A stretch of 52,106 nucleotides of DNA from DAOUTY01 sp964453665 (lineage in GTDB: Bacteria > Chloroflexota > Dehalococcoidia > SZUA-161). A model generated the notes under the pieces. That model was not told the DNA's origin and searched no databases. It saw nothing but the letters and a program-made list of their open reading frames with translations. Made by a program: the position numbers and the translations under genes. The stretch covers positions 1 through 52,106 of the forward strand of contig CAYVQT010000016.1 of assembly GCA_964453665.1 (NCBI GenBank), given 5' to 3'. Positions 1 to 8,465 of the stretch are shown one piece after another (positions within the stretch are counted from its first letter, which is position 1; each line of letters opens with the position of its first letter).

Positions 1-48
1 GTGGCACTGGCAAAACGTTTATCCAAGCGATTAGAAGCCCTTGTCTGA
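1..48 (+). CDS. C-terminal end of a GMC-type FAD oxidoreductase (partial, cut by window edge)
   Basis: Frame 1 from the first base reads VALAKRLSKRLEALV and then TGA at 46-48. This matches the C-terminus of the complete GMC oxidoreductase at 4508-5815, which ends VSLGKRLSKRLETIV, with 10 of 15 residues identical. The bulk of the gene lies outside the window to the left. It is therefore most likely a paralogue of that enzyme, and the two copies would flank the reductase/activase module. The identification rests on 15 residues and on their exact coincidence with both stop codons, so the family call is an inference by comparison within this window. Confidence 0.6.
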   Translation: MALAKRLSKRLEALV

Positions 49-356
49 ACTTCGAACCGTCGTCTTTTCATGAACTATGCTGGCCTTGATTATCCTTGCA
101 AGTTGAAGGCCTTTTATCTTACCACTAGTAAGAAGCACATATGATTCAAGGGGCTTAAGGGCTTGAGCCCTCTACAGCGTTAACGGGAGCCGTAACGCCT
201 GTAATAAAACAGAGCGGTATTGCCAGCTTTAACTTTCAGTGCTTCATGAGAGGGCAGGCAGGCTGGCAAGTAACTCTTAATTGCGTCAGATTGCTGAGCG
301 AAACACAGATAGCAGGAATATATTTGAAACAGAGTGAAGTTCGGAGGTGAGACAGA
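49..356. other. Intergenic region upstream of the CoA-ester reductase operon
   Basis: This 308-base stretch separates the partial flavoprotein gene from the reductase operon. I see no supported gene. A short GC-rich inverted repeat (GGGCT at 151-155 pairing with AGCCC at 166-170) has no following T-run, so I do not call it a terminator. No convincing -35/-10 pair was found, although the operon promoter should lie here. The end of the region (343-350) carries the AGGTGA-type ribosome-binding site of the next gene. Confidence 0.5.
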
Positions 357-1499
357 ATGAAGGTATCGGAAGAGCTATCCCAACTGGCTGAAACGCTTTC
401 TAACCCGTTTGTCGAGAGTTGGAAGAAGGAGGGCGGAAAGATAGTAGGATACACGTGCACCTACATGCCCGAAGAAATCATTTACGCCGCTGGTATTCTC
501 CCGCTCAGGCTGCGAGGAACTGGCTGTGTCGGAACAGCAATAGCTGATGCCTACCTCTCAAGGATTGCCCACTGCAGCTTCGCTCGCAGTGTTCTGGAAC
601 TGGCTTTGACTGGTGAGTACGACTTCCTTGACGGAGTGGTTTTTACAAACGGATGTGATCACACACGCCGTGCATATGATAACTGGAGGGCTCAAGAAAA
701 GACCCCTTCGTTCATGCATATGATCCCTGTCCCCCATGTGTTAACGGAGGACGGGCTGCAGTGGTACAGGGAAGAAGTTACCGCCTTTAAGGAACATCTC
801 GAAGAGTCTTTCGGGGTTGAAGTCACAGACGAAAGCCTGACAAAAGCCATAAGCGTCTACAACGAAACACGCAGTCTCCTGAAGCAATTATATGAGCTCA
901 GGACAAGGAAATCCCCTCCGATTACAGGCGCAGAAACACTGAAAATCGTCGTGGCAGGTGTTTCAATGCCCAGAGACAGGTACAATCAAATGCTGAAGCA
1001 ACTGCTCGATGAAATCAGCGGCAGAGAAGGCATCTCTGACTATAGAGCCAGGATGATGATAGTGGGTAGCGTAAATGATGATCCAGCCCTTGTAGAGCTC
1101 ATTGAGGACACTGGTGGCCTGGTGGTCGCTGACTCGCAGTGTTTCGGGGCCAGGCTGTTCTGGGACCTCGATGAGGAAACAGGCGATCCTCTGAACAATA
1201 TCACTGCCCGTTATTACCATCATATCCCCTGTCCGCGTATGTACGGAGAGTACCCCACAAGGTTCGATTTTGTGAAGGACGCTGCAAGGAAGGCAGATGT
1301 CGATGGCGTCATTTTACAGACTATAAAATACTGCGACCTTCACGGAGTCGACAATGCAATGTTAGAGAAGGATCTGGAAGAGGAAGGCATCTTCGCCCTG
1401 AGACTGGAAAGAGAATATGGCCCGCTAGCTGACATGGGTCGAATTCGTACTCGGGTTCAGGCATTCATCGAAAGACTAGAAGGTGAGAGAAATGGATAG
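357..1499 (+). CDS. Benzoyl-CoA reductase / 2-hydroxyacyl-CoA dehydratase family subunit (BcrC/BzdN/HgdB-like)
   Basis: This 380-residue protein belongs to the family of iron-sulfur CoA-ester reductases and dehydratases that receive electrons from an ATP-driven activase. Family hallmarks are GYTCTYMPEEIIYAAG near residues 31-46, the NGCDHTRR segment at 98-105 and the QTIKYCDLHG segment at 321-330. Cysteines 34, 57, 73, 100, 262, 292 and 326 include the likely [4Fe-4S] ligands; C100 and C326 sit in the usual positions. The length fits BcrC, BzdN and HgdB. The start follows a GGAGGTGA-type site. The gene overlaps the next one by 8 bases, indicating translational coupling. Substrate (benzoyl-CoA-like or 2-hydroxyacyl-CoA) cannot be settled from sequence alone; two activases downstream favour a benzoyl-CoA-reductase-like four-subunit enzyme. 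Confidence 0.85.
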   Translation: MKVSEELSQLAETLSNPFVESWKKEGGKIVGYTCTYMPEEIIYAAGILPLRLRGTGCVGTAIADAYLSRIAHCSFARSVLELALTGEYDFLDGVVFTNGCDHTRRAYDNWRAQEKTPSFMHMIPVPHVLTEDGLQWYREEVTAFKEHLEESFGVEVTDESLTKAISVYNETRSLLKQLYELRTRKSPPITGAETLKIVVAGVSMPRDRYNQMLKQLLDEISGREGISDYRARMMIVGSVNDDPALVELIEDTGGLVVADSQCFGARLFWDLDEETGDPLNNITARYYHHIPCPRMYGEYPTRFDFVKDAARKADVDGVILQTIKYCDLHGVDNAMLEKDLEEEGIFALRLEREYGPLADMGRIRTRVQAFIERLEGERNG

Positions 1500-2829
1500 G
1501 AAACCAACAGTCTGGGAAGAAGTAGCGGCTCTGCTTGAAGGTGTTAGCGCATTGCCTGAAGATTACGAAGCTCTTCAAGAGTTAGCGAGATCTCTGCCGC
1601 CGGATACAGGAAGCATGCTTAAGGGATTTGTCAGTCCCAAATTCATGAAAATGTCACTGGCAGGACTGAAGATATTCGCTATTGCCTTCAATGAACTCGT
1701 TAAGAAGCGGGCCGAAGGGAAGAAAGTCGTATTCCGCGCTTTCAACTTCCCGCCGGAACTGCTCCATGCCATGGATGTGGCCCCAATGTGTACCGAGGCG
1801 GCCGGCATCGTTCCAATGATGGCGATAGGTGGTGACCGATTCTTCGATGCGGCAATAGAGGCAGGCCTTCCCGAGACTTTGTGCTCAGGCCACCGGCCTA
1901 CCGTTGGCATGATCCTCGACGGGAGGGAGCTACAGCCAGATGTAATAGTTAATGCGGGACCGGGAAGCTGTGATGCTAATGCAAAGATACATGAATATAT
2001 GGCCAAGACATGGGGTATTCCGCTCCTCAACCTCGATGCGCCTTACTACCACGACGAACGCGGGCTGGCGTACTACCAAAGGGAATTTAGAAGGATGGTA
2101 TCGCGTCTGGAGGAGATAATCGGGCAGAAAATGGACTATGATAAACTTCGAGAAGTCGTCGAAAACGCAAATCGGGCGACCGAGCTTATGCTTGAAATAC
2201 AGGAGATGAAAAAGGCAGTTCCCTTCCCTCTTCCGAACTTATATGGTGTGATGGTTCAATTAATGAAATACGTCTGGGCGGGGCGCGAGGAGACTGTGAC
2301 CTTCTTCCAGATAGCTCACGATACTGCAAAGGAGTTGGTGGAAAAGGGCGAGGGGGCTTTCCCCAACCAGCGGGTCAGGAGCCTTTGGGTATATAGTGGC
2401 ATATACTATGATATGGAAGTATGGAACTGGCTGGAGGACGTAGGGGTGATTTTCCTTCAAGATCATTTCGGATATTTTCCAGAAAAGCTGATAGATACAT
2501 CAACCATCGACACAATGCTCGATGGTTTAGGCGAGAGATGTTTCAATATGCCTATGACCAGACAAATGAAGGGGGCGTGGGATGCCCCTTACGGCTGGGC
2601 TGAAGATATGATCTTCCTGGCCCGTGAACTAAAAGCAGACTGTGCCATATTTTCCGGTCACCTGGCATGCAGGCAAGCATGGGGAAGTTACAGGCTGCTT
2701 AAAGACAAACTTAAGAGCGAGTTGGGAATTCCATCATTCCGATTTGAAGCAGACATACTGGATAGAAGGATCACCCCAATATCAGCTCTGAAGGATAAGA
2801 TCGAGGAGTTCGTCTCGACGATAGCGTGA
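1492..2829 (+). CDS. Benzoyl-CoA reductase / 2-hydroxyacyl-CoA dehydratase family subunit (BcrB/BzdO/HgdA-like)
   Basis: This is the second, larger subunit (445 residues from the ATG at 1492) of the same reductase/dehydratase family. I chose 1492 over the GTG at 1483 because AAGGTGAG ends about 5 bases upstream of it. Visible motifs are VFRAFNFPPELLHAMD with MCTEAAG, then LCSGHRP, GPGSCDA and, near the C-terminus, SGHLACRQAW. Their cysteines are candidate cluster ligands. The length matches BcrB (about 436) and BzdO (about 448). It presumably pairs with the preceding gene product to form the catalytic heterodimer in the cytoplasm. The next gene begins 9 bases after the stop, so the four genes form one operon. 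The precise CoA ester is not determinable here. Confidence 0.85.
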   Translation: MDRKPTVWEEVAALLEGVSALPEDYEALQELARSLPPDTGSMLKGFVSPKFMKMSLAGLKIFAIAFNELVKKRAEGKKVVFRAFNFPPELLHAMDVAPMCTEAAGIVPMMAIGGDRFFDAAIEAGLPETLCSGHRPTVGMILDGRELQPDVIVNAGPGSCDANAKIHEYMAKTWGIPLLNLDAPYYHDERGLAYYQREFRRMVSRLEEIIGQKMDYDKLREVVENANRATELMLEIQEMKKAVPFPLPNLYGVMVQLMKYVWAGREETVTFFQIAHDTAKELVEKGEGAFPNQRVRSLWVYSGIYYDMEVWNWLEDVGVIFLQDHFGYFPEKLIDTSTIDTMLDGLGERCFNMPMTRQMKGAWDAPYGWAEDMIFLARELKADCAIFSGHLACRQAWGSYRLLKDKLKSELGIPSFRFEADILDRRITPISALKDKIEEFVSTIA

Positions 2830-2838
2830 GGAGGTATC

Positions 2839-3627
2839 ATGATTGTTGCCGGTTGCGATGTAGGTTCTTTGAGCGCCGAGGCTGTGATTATGCGCAATGG
2901 GTCGATAATATCCTCTGAGATTATCAGGGTCAGACCCAGACCCGAGCAGTCAGCAAGCGATGTCATGGAAAAGGCACTTTCAGAAGCCGGCCTGACCTAT
3001 CAAGACATTGAGCACTGCGTCAGCACCGGCTACGGCAGGGAAAGGATCCCCTTTGCCAATAGCAACATCTCAGAGATATCCTGCCACGGCAAAGGGGCTC
3101 AGTGGCTTATCCCTTCAGTAAGGACTGTAATCGATGTTGGTGGCCAGGACTGCAAGGTCATCAGGGTCGATGAAAACGGGAAACTTGTGAACTTCGTTAT
3201 GAATGATAAGTGCGCCGCAGGAACAGGAAGGTTCCTCGAACTTATGGCTAGGGTGCTGAGAGTAGGCATTGAAGACCTCGGGCCTCAAGCACTCAACTCC
3301 GAACAACGAGTCTCGATAACTAACATGTGTAGTATTTTCGCCGAATCCGAGGTTCTGCACTATGTTTATGAGCATAAAGATTCGGCTGACATAGCGGCTG
3401 GCATCAATCACGCGATGGCAGAAAGGGTACAATCTCTCGTGAAAAGGGTCGGCATTGAAAAGGACATTTGTATAACAGGTGGAGTCGCAAAGAACATCAG
3501 TGTGGTCAAGGACTTAGAAGAAATGCTGGAGGTGAGTGCAGAGAAACTTGCCGTGGATCCTCAAATTGTGGGAGCTATAGGAGCAAGCCTTTTCGCAGAA
3601 GAAGCAATATCCAACCAGAATAGATAG
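2839..3627 (+). CDS. ATP-dependent CoA-ester reductase/dehydratase activase 1 (BadF/BadG/BcrA/BcrD family)
   Basis: This 262-residue protein is an ASKHA-fold ATPase that transfers low-potential electrons to the catalytic subunits with ATP hydrolysis. It starts with the phosphate-1 loop MIVAGCDVGS and has the canonical phosphate-2 motif IDVGGQDCK at residues 98-106. The two cysteines that bridge a [4Fe-4S] cluster between protomers are C125 (in NDKCAAGTGRF) and C164 (in MCSIFAESEV). The adenosine motif ITGGVAKN lies near the C-terminus. A GGAGGT site precedes the ATG. The size resembles HgdC (about 260). A related activase follows directly, so the pair may work as a heterodimer like BcrA/BcrD or BzdP/BzdQ. 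Confidence 0.88.
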   Translation: MIVAGCDVGSLSAEAVIMRNGSIISSEIIRVRPRPEQSASDVMEKALSEAGLTYQDIEHCVSTGYGRERIPFANSNISEISCHGKGAQWLIPSVRTVIDVGGQDCKVIRVDENGKLVNFVMNDKCAAGTGRFLELMARVLRVGIEDLGPQALNSEQRVSITNMCSIFAESEVLHYVYEHKDSADIAAGINHAMAERVQSLVKRVGIEKDICITGGVAKNISVVKDLEEMLEVSAEKLAVDPQIVGAIGASLFAEEAISNQNR

Positions 3628-3645
3628 CAATTCAGGGGGAGTTCA

Positions 3646-4422
3646 ATGATTATCGCAGGATGTGATTTCGGCACTTTAGCCGCCAAAGTAGTTCTAATGA
3701 GAGATGGCTCGATAGTATCCTCAGAGGTTAGTAGTATTAGGGCAGTGCCTGAGCAAGTAGCGAAGGATCTCCTGGATAGAGCGCTTTCAACGGCTGGTCT
3801 ATCTTCAGGAGATGTGGATTTCTCGGTCAGTACCGGCTGGGGCAGGAAAAGGGTCCCCTTTGCCAACACGGATATGGGTGAACTGCCGTGCCTCGCCAAA
3901 GGGGCTCAATGGCTCATCCCCTCGGTAAGGACCGTGATTGACGTAGGCGGTCAAAATAGCAGAGCACTCAGTATTAACGAAGCAGGGAAGGTTGTAGACT
4001 ACAATTCGAACGATAAGTGTGCGGCGGGAACGGGAAGGTTCCTTGAGCTCGTAGCGGAGGCCCTGGAATTGAGGCTGGAAGACCTCGCATCGCTGGCTTT
4101 TCAATCTGGGAATCCTGCCAAGATTTCGTCCCAGTGCTGCGTATTCGCCGAATCTGAAGTTATAACACTGGTCAATGAAGGGCAAGAGCTTGTTGATATA
4201 GTGGCCGGTGTTCACGATTCGATAGTACGCAGGTTAGCCGCTATAGCGGGGATGCTTGATATAGCGGAAGACGTCGTCATGACAGGTGGATGTGCAAAAA
4301 ATAGACGGCTTGTTGAAGGAATGAGAAACCATATGAAGGTTGATATTAAAACACCGGATTTTGATCCCCAGTTTGTAGGGGCGCTGGGAGCAGCTCTCTT
4401 CGCAAAAGAAAAACTTGCTTAA
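3646..4422 (+). CDS. ATP-dependent CoA-ester reductase/dehydratase activase 2 (BadF/BadG/BcrA/BcrD family), altered phosphate motif
   Basis: This 258-residue paralogue of the preceding activase aligns with it over the full length; both share the segment AKGAQWLIPSVRTVIDVGGQ or close variants of it. Cluster cysteines are kept at C125 (NDKCAAGTGRF) and at C164/C165 (QCCVFAESEV). The phosphate-2 motif, however, reads VGGQNSR (residues 100-106) where the first copy has VGGQDCK, so the conserved Asp becomes Asn and the Lys becomes Arg. The adenosine motif MTGGCAKN is present. A GGGGGAG site lies just upstream. The change may mean that this partner binds or hydrolyses ATP differently. The pair plus the two upstream subunits gives the gene content of a class I benzoyl-CoA reductase. 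Confidence 0.86.
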   Translation: MIIAGCDFGTLAAKVVLMRDGSIVSSEVSSIRAVPEQVAKDLLDRALSTAGLSSGDVDFSVSTGWGRKRVPFANTDMGELPCLAKGAQWLIPSVRTVIDVGGQNSRALSINEAGKVVDYNSNDKCAAGTGRFLELVAEALELRLEDLASLAFQSGNPAKISSQCCVFAESEVITLVNEGQELVDIVAGVHDSIVRRLAAIAGMLDIAEDVVMTGGCAKNRRLVEGMRNHMKVDIKTPDFDPQFVGALGAALFAKEKLA

Positions 4423-4507
4423 GGCTAAACCGGGCAAGCCGGAACTGGCATGGCATTCCGGGGATAACCTGAGCAGGGAGTGAGCACATAGGTCCATTGG
4501 ACGGAAT

Positions 4508-5815
4508 ATGAGAAAACTGGACACAGATATTGTAGTAGCCGGTGCCGGCCCCGGGGGCTGTACAATAGCCAGAGAATTGTCCAAAAAGGGGAAAAGGGTA
4601 ATCCTCATAGAAAAAGGCGCGTACAGCAAGAGGTTCTACGGCACACTTTTAGCCCCCCTGCGGTATATGGAAAAGTATGGTTTCTTGTACAGAACCATAG
4701 AGGGCGATTGGATAGTCCAGGGCAAGGGCTTCGGCGGGGGGACTTTGATATACGCAGGCTCAGCCTTTATGCCGAATACAGCGAGGTGGCAGCAGTACGG
4801 TATAGATCTCACCGAGGAGTTGGCTGAAGCAAGAAAGGACTGTTGGGTCAACAAGGTCCCCGATGATTTTATTGGCGAGGGGGCTAAGCAACTATTGTCA
4901 GCAGCGCAGGAGCTTGGCTACCCCTGGGAAGTACTGGATAAGTTTATTGACCCGGACAAGTGTAAGCCCAACTGTCCCATGTGCCCGTATGGCTGCCCTA
5001 CAGGCGCCAAGTGGACGGGAATGGTATTCGCTGAAGAGGCGAAAAGGAACGGGGCTGTCTTGCTGCCCAGGGCGACAGTCAGAGATATTATAATCGAAGA
5101 TGGTGTGGCGGGAGGGGTGAGAGCCAGAGGCAGCAACGGCCAGGAATATGAAATCAACAGCAAAGTAGTTGTATGCGCCGCCGGCGGCATTGGCACAGCC
5201 CGCATCATGAAGAGGTCGGGATTCGACGACGCCGGGAGGTGGTTCACGGGAGACCCGGCGATCATGGTCTTCGGTTATCTTAAAGAAGGCAAGGGCGGCA
5301 TGCGCGACATGCTGTTCTCAGTCGGCTACCATGATGAGGAACATGGGATTGTATTCAACAATTTAAGCGGCCCCAGAATGTACTGGTCTCTTCAGAGGCT
5401 TCAGGAGAAGCCCCGGAAGCCGGGCAACGCCCTTCTTCGCTGGGGGAAGGCGATAGGGGTGGACATTAAGATAGCTGACGAACTCGACGGGCAAATCTTC
5501 CTGGATGGCAGGGTCAGCAAACCGCGCACAAAGAGGGACATATCCAGGCTGGAGTGGGGTGCGGCAGCTGCCGAAAAGATCCTGATCAAAGCGGGGTGTG
5601 ACCCCTACAATATCGACCAGTCGGGTGTAATTATTGGCCATTCGTCCGCAACTGTCAGGGTTGGCGAGCTGGTGGACTCCAATCTGGAAACATCGGTCAA
5701 GAACCTTTACTGCTGCGATACCAGCGTCATACCCGACGCATTCGGAGTGCCACCCACCCTGGCGATTGTATCTCTGGGTAAGCGTTTATCCAAACGACTG
5801 GAAACCATTGTTTAA
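4508..5815 (+). CDS. GMC-family FAD oxidoreductase with a four-cysteine segment
   Basis: This 435-residue flavoprotein has an N-terminal FAD-binding loop (VVAGAGPGGCTIARELSKKG, residues about 9-28) and the GMC C-terminal signature DTSVIPDAFGVPPTLAIVSL. A Cys-x3-Cys-x2-Cys-x3-Cys segment (CKPNCPMCPYGCPTGAK) falls near residues 155-171. A GCPTGAK element is common in long-chain alcohol oxidase-like members of the family, but four closely spaced cysteines could also hold an iron-sulfur cluster. It probably oxidises an alcohol or alicyclic intermediate, or passes electrons in the neighbouring pathway. It follows the activases by 85 bases with only a weak ribosome-binding site. A homologous C-terminus occurs at the left edge of the window. 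The substrate is unknown. Confidence 0.8.
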   Translation: MRKLDTDIVVAGAGPGGCTIARELSKKGKRVILIEKGAYSKRFYGTLLAPLRYMEKYGFLYRTIEGDWIVQGKGFGGGTLIYAGSAFMPNTARWQQYGIDLTEELAEARKDCWVNKVPDDFIGEGAKQLLSAAQELGYPWEVLDKFIDPDKCKPNCPMCPYGCPTGAKWTGMVFAEEAKRNGAVLLPRATVRDIIIEDGVAGGVRARGSNGQEYEINSKVVVCAAGGIGTARIMKRSGFDDAGRWFTGDPAIMVFGYLKEGKGGMRDMLFSVGYHDEEHGIVFNNLSGPRMYWSLQRLQEKPRKPGNALLRWGKAIGVDIKIADELDGQIFLDGRVSKPRTKRDISRLEWGAAAAEKILIKAGCDPYNIDQSGVIIGHSSATVRVGELVDSNLETSVKNLYCCDTSVIPDAFGVPPTLAIVSLGKRLSKRLETIV

Positions 5816-6021
5816 ACCTTTTAGAGGATATGTCTGCAATTCGACAGCCCTTATCTTTTTTCTTAAGTCAGCGGACTCAGTATGTTCTTGTTCAAGGCAT
5901 TTGATTCACTTCAACTGCCTCCGAATATTGCAATGCCTCCAAAGCTAGATTTGCGGCACATTTCGGGCGTGCGCCTTACCGCTTAGAAGGCAGATACAGA
6001 AGTTGAGTTAGGAGTCTTAAG

Positions 6022-7977
6022 ATGAGATTGCAAAAGCTATTCGAACCCACGAAAATCGGCACCATGGCACTGAAGAATCGCCTGGTCATGCCGGCAATGG
6101 ACACAAACTTCGGCTCCGGAGACGGTTTCGTGACCTCCAGGCTTGTGGACTACTACGCGGAGCGAGCCAGGGGTGGTGTAGGCCTTATTATCGTGGAAAT
6201 AGCGTCTGTGGATTACCCGCGAGGAAAGGTAACGCTCGGTCAGATCAGCATCGACGACAACAAATATCTTAAAGGGCTCGCTGAACTGGCCGAGGCGATC
6301 AAGCGAGGCGGGGCGTGCGCTGCCATCCAGCTTGAACACGGAGGTGGGGTCACTCACTCGGCCATCGGAGGCCATCAGCCGATGGGACCGTCGGCATCAA
6401 TCTCACCTCTCGGCGAACAAGTCAGAGAGCTCTCAATAATGGAAATAGCGGAGCTCGTGGAGATGTTCGCCAGTGCAGCAGTTCGTGCAAGGGACGCCGG
6501 TTTTGACGGTGTGGAAATTCACGGGGGGCACGAGCACCTGCTTGCTCAGTTCCTGTCTCCATCCGTCAACCAGCGCCAGGATCAGTACGGCGGCACCCTG
6601 GAGAATCGGGCCCGGTTCCTGCTGGAAGTGATCCGGGCGTGCCGAGCGGAAGCGGGTACTGATTATCCACTGTGGTGCCGGATAGATGGGGCCGAGTACG
6701 GTGTTGAGCCGCGACTTGACTATACTCAGGCTGTGCAGGTATCAAGATGGGCAGAAGAGGCAGGCGTGAACGCGGTTCACGTTTCCGGACACGGCTACGG
6801 CCTCCAATTCATAACCCTCTGCCCCGGAATGCCGGGGTTCCACCTTACCGGCGCATCCGAGGTAAAAAGCAATGTAAATGTACCGGTAATCGCGGTGGGA
6901 CGCATATATCCCGAGCTTGGAGAGTGGGCCCTGAGAGAAGGGATAGCGGATATGATAGCCATGGGAAGAGCGCTTATCGCCGATCCCTACTTGCCAAAGA
7001 AAGCCGCAGAAGGCAGACTCGAAGACATTGTACCGTGCATAGGTTGCTGGGAGTGTGTCGAGGGCAGCATCCAGGCTGTCGTCCAAACGGTGATGGATCC
7101 CACCAGCCCCGGCACCGGCGATCTCAAATGTTCGGTCAACCCGGCAACCGGCAGAGAGAGCGACTGTAGTATAAGACAGGTTTCTACCCCGAAACGCGTT
7201 GTTGTAGTAGGCGGAGGGCCAGCGGGAATGGAAGCTGCACGTGTAGCCAGGCTCAGGGGCCATGACGTGACTCTAATGGAGAAAAGCCCCCGTCTAGGTG
7301 GGCAACTGATACCAGCCGCCGCACCCCCGCACAAGGAAGCGATCTCTGTCCTGGCAGACTACTTCGTGACACAGTTGTCCAAACTAGGCGTAAGGGTCGA
7401 ACTCGGCAAAGAGGCTACATTAGGTAACATCGCTGCCGCGAAACCTGAGTCAGTAGTATGGGCAGCGGGTACAACACAGATCATCCCTGACATACCCGGC
7501 CTGGACCGGGCTAAATTTGTATCTGCCCTGGATGTATTAACCGGAAAACCGGTTGTTGGAAATACGGTGGTAATTATCGGCGCTGAAATTGTTGGCTGCG
7601 AGACCGCTAATTTCCTTGCCGATCAAGGGAAGAAGGTCACAGTAGTCCGCAGAGGCCCCCAGGTGCTCACCAAGGCAGGGGTCATTGTGCAGATGCGTCT
7701 TCTTGACGAGCTTGGCAGAAAGGGCGTGGAGCTGCTTACCGGGGTGAAGTATGAAAGCTTCGGCCGCGATGGGCTCACTATAAGAACAGAGGCGGGAGAG
7801 CTGAGAAATCTAGTTGCCGATACTTACGTACTCGCTACTGGCGCCCGGTCGAACTCTGACCTGGTTCCCGCCCTGAAGGAAAGATTTAACAACGTATACG
7901 TCATAGGCGATTCCCTTGAGCCCCGGCTTATCCGTGATGCCGTGGTCGAGGGCTTCGAAACCGGCCGGCGACTTTAG
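6022..7977 (+). CDS. NADH:flavin oxidoreductase / 2,4-dienoyl-CoA reductase-like protein (Old Yellow Enzyme fused to FAD/NAD domain)
   Basis: This 651-residue protein has the FadH/enoate-reductase layout: an FMN-binding TIM barrel (residues 1-330), a [4Fe-4S] segment and a C-terminal FAD/NAD(P) disulfide-reductase-like half starting at VVVVGGGPAGMEAA (393-406). Such enzymes reduce conjugated C=C bonds of enoyl or dienoyl CoA esters. Cluster cysteines are C339, C342, C345 and C370; the last is about 24 residues away, a longer gap than the 11-12 usual in FadH. The active-site segment reads IHGGHEHLLAQFLSP (166-180). Most relatives have HGYLL there, so the catalytic Tyr position (172) is His. 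An AGGAG site precedes the ATG. Context suggests reduction of an unsaturated ring or chain intermediate. Confidence 0.88.
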   Translation: MRLQKLFEPTKIGTMALKNRLVMPAMDTNFGSGDGFVTSRLVDYYAERARGGVGLIIVEIASVDYPRGKVTLGQISIDDNKYLKGLAELAEAIKRGGACAAIQLEHGGGVTHSAIGGHQPMGPSASISPLGEQVRELSIMEIAELVEMFASAAVRARDAGFDGVEIHGGHEHLLAQFLSPSVNQRQDQYGGTLENRARFLLEVIRACRAEAGTDYPLWCRIDGAEYGVEPRLDYTQAVQVSRWAEEAGVNAVHVSGHGYGLQFITLCPGMPGFHLTGASEVKSNVNVPVIAVGRIYPELGEWALREGIADMIAMGRALIADPYLPKKAAEGRLEDIVPCIGCWECVEGSIQAVVQTVMDPTSPGTGDLKCSVNPATGRESDCSIRQVSTPKRVVVVGGGPAGMEAARVARLRGHDVTLMEKSPRLGGQLIPAAAPPHKEAISVLADYFVTQLSKLGVRVELGKEATLGNIAAAKPESVVWAAGTTQIIPDIPGLDRAKFVSALDVLTGKPVVGNTVVIIGAEIVGCETANFLADQGKKVTVVRRGPQVLTKAGVIVQMRLLDELGRKGVELLTGVKYESFGRDGLTIRTEAGELRNLVADTYVLATGARSNSDLVPALKERFNNVYVIGDSLEPRLIRDAVVEGFETGRRL

Positions 7978-8465
7978 TATGCCCGAATGGATTTATATGC
8001 AGCACGAACCGTATCTTCAGACACAGCATACGCTTCTAAGTACACGTCATTTTCACCATCGTCTTTGAAGCTATTTCAGTGTCTGCCACCGCCTATCAAC
8101 TGCTGATATTTTCCTGTTTGTTCCCCACACAAGCCTACAAGCGCCCCGACTATTTCAGCGCTCTTAAGATGCAACTCCGGTGTATCTATTGACATCCTGA
8201 GTACCCGGTGGTATAAACCCGTTGTGCATGAACATCCCGTGGATCGCACTGGTTTCACGATTGATAGTCCTGTTCCCTGTGAGGAGCAAACCTCAGTCTA
8301 GAAACAGTGCACTAATCGACAAAGGGCACCGATCCTGTCCCCGGACTAGCTGGGTAGTACGCTCATCCAGGCATTCTCGTTAGTGTATGGCGGTTGTTAC
8401 CTCTGGATAACCAGCCAGAAGATAGCAGTAATTGGGACATCAACCAGAGAAGGGAGGTGATCGAA
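7978..8465. other. Non-coding or decayed stretch
   Basis: These 488 bases have no gene I can support. Short open frames occur on both strands but lack ribosome-binding sites and recognisable motifs. One minus-strand frame around 8165-8265 reads IHGMFMHNGFIPPG, which looks protein-like and could be a remnant; I could not assign it to a family. The last bases (8451-8460) hold the ribosome-binding site of the next gene. Confidence 0.4.

Noticed and set aside
151..170. Inverted repeat in the first intergenic region as a terminator
   Set aside because: Only a five-pair stem with no T-run.
1483..1491. GTG at 1483 as start of the second reductase subunit
   Set aside because: The ATG at 1492 has the AAGGTGAG site at proper spacing; the GTG overlaps that site.
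8076..8258. Minus-strand 60-residue open frame
   Set aside because: No ribosome-binding site, no motif; the protein-like segment nearby is in another frame, so at best decayed sequence.
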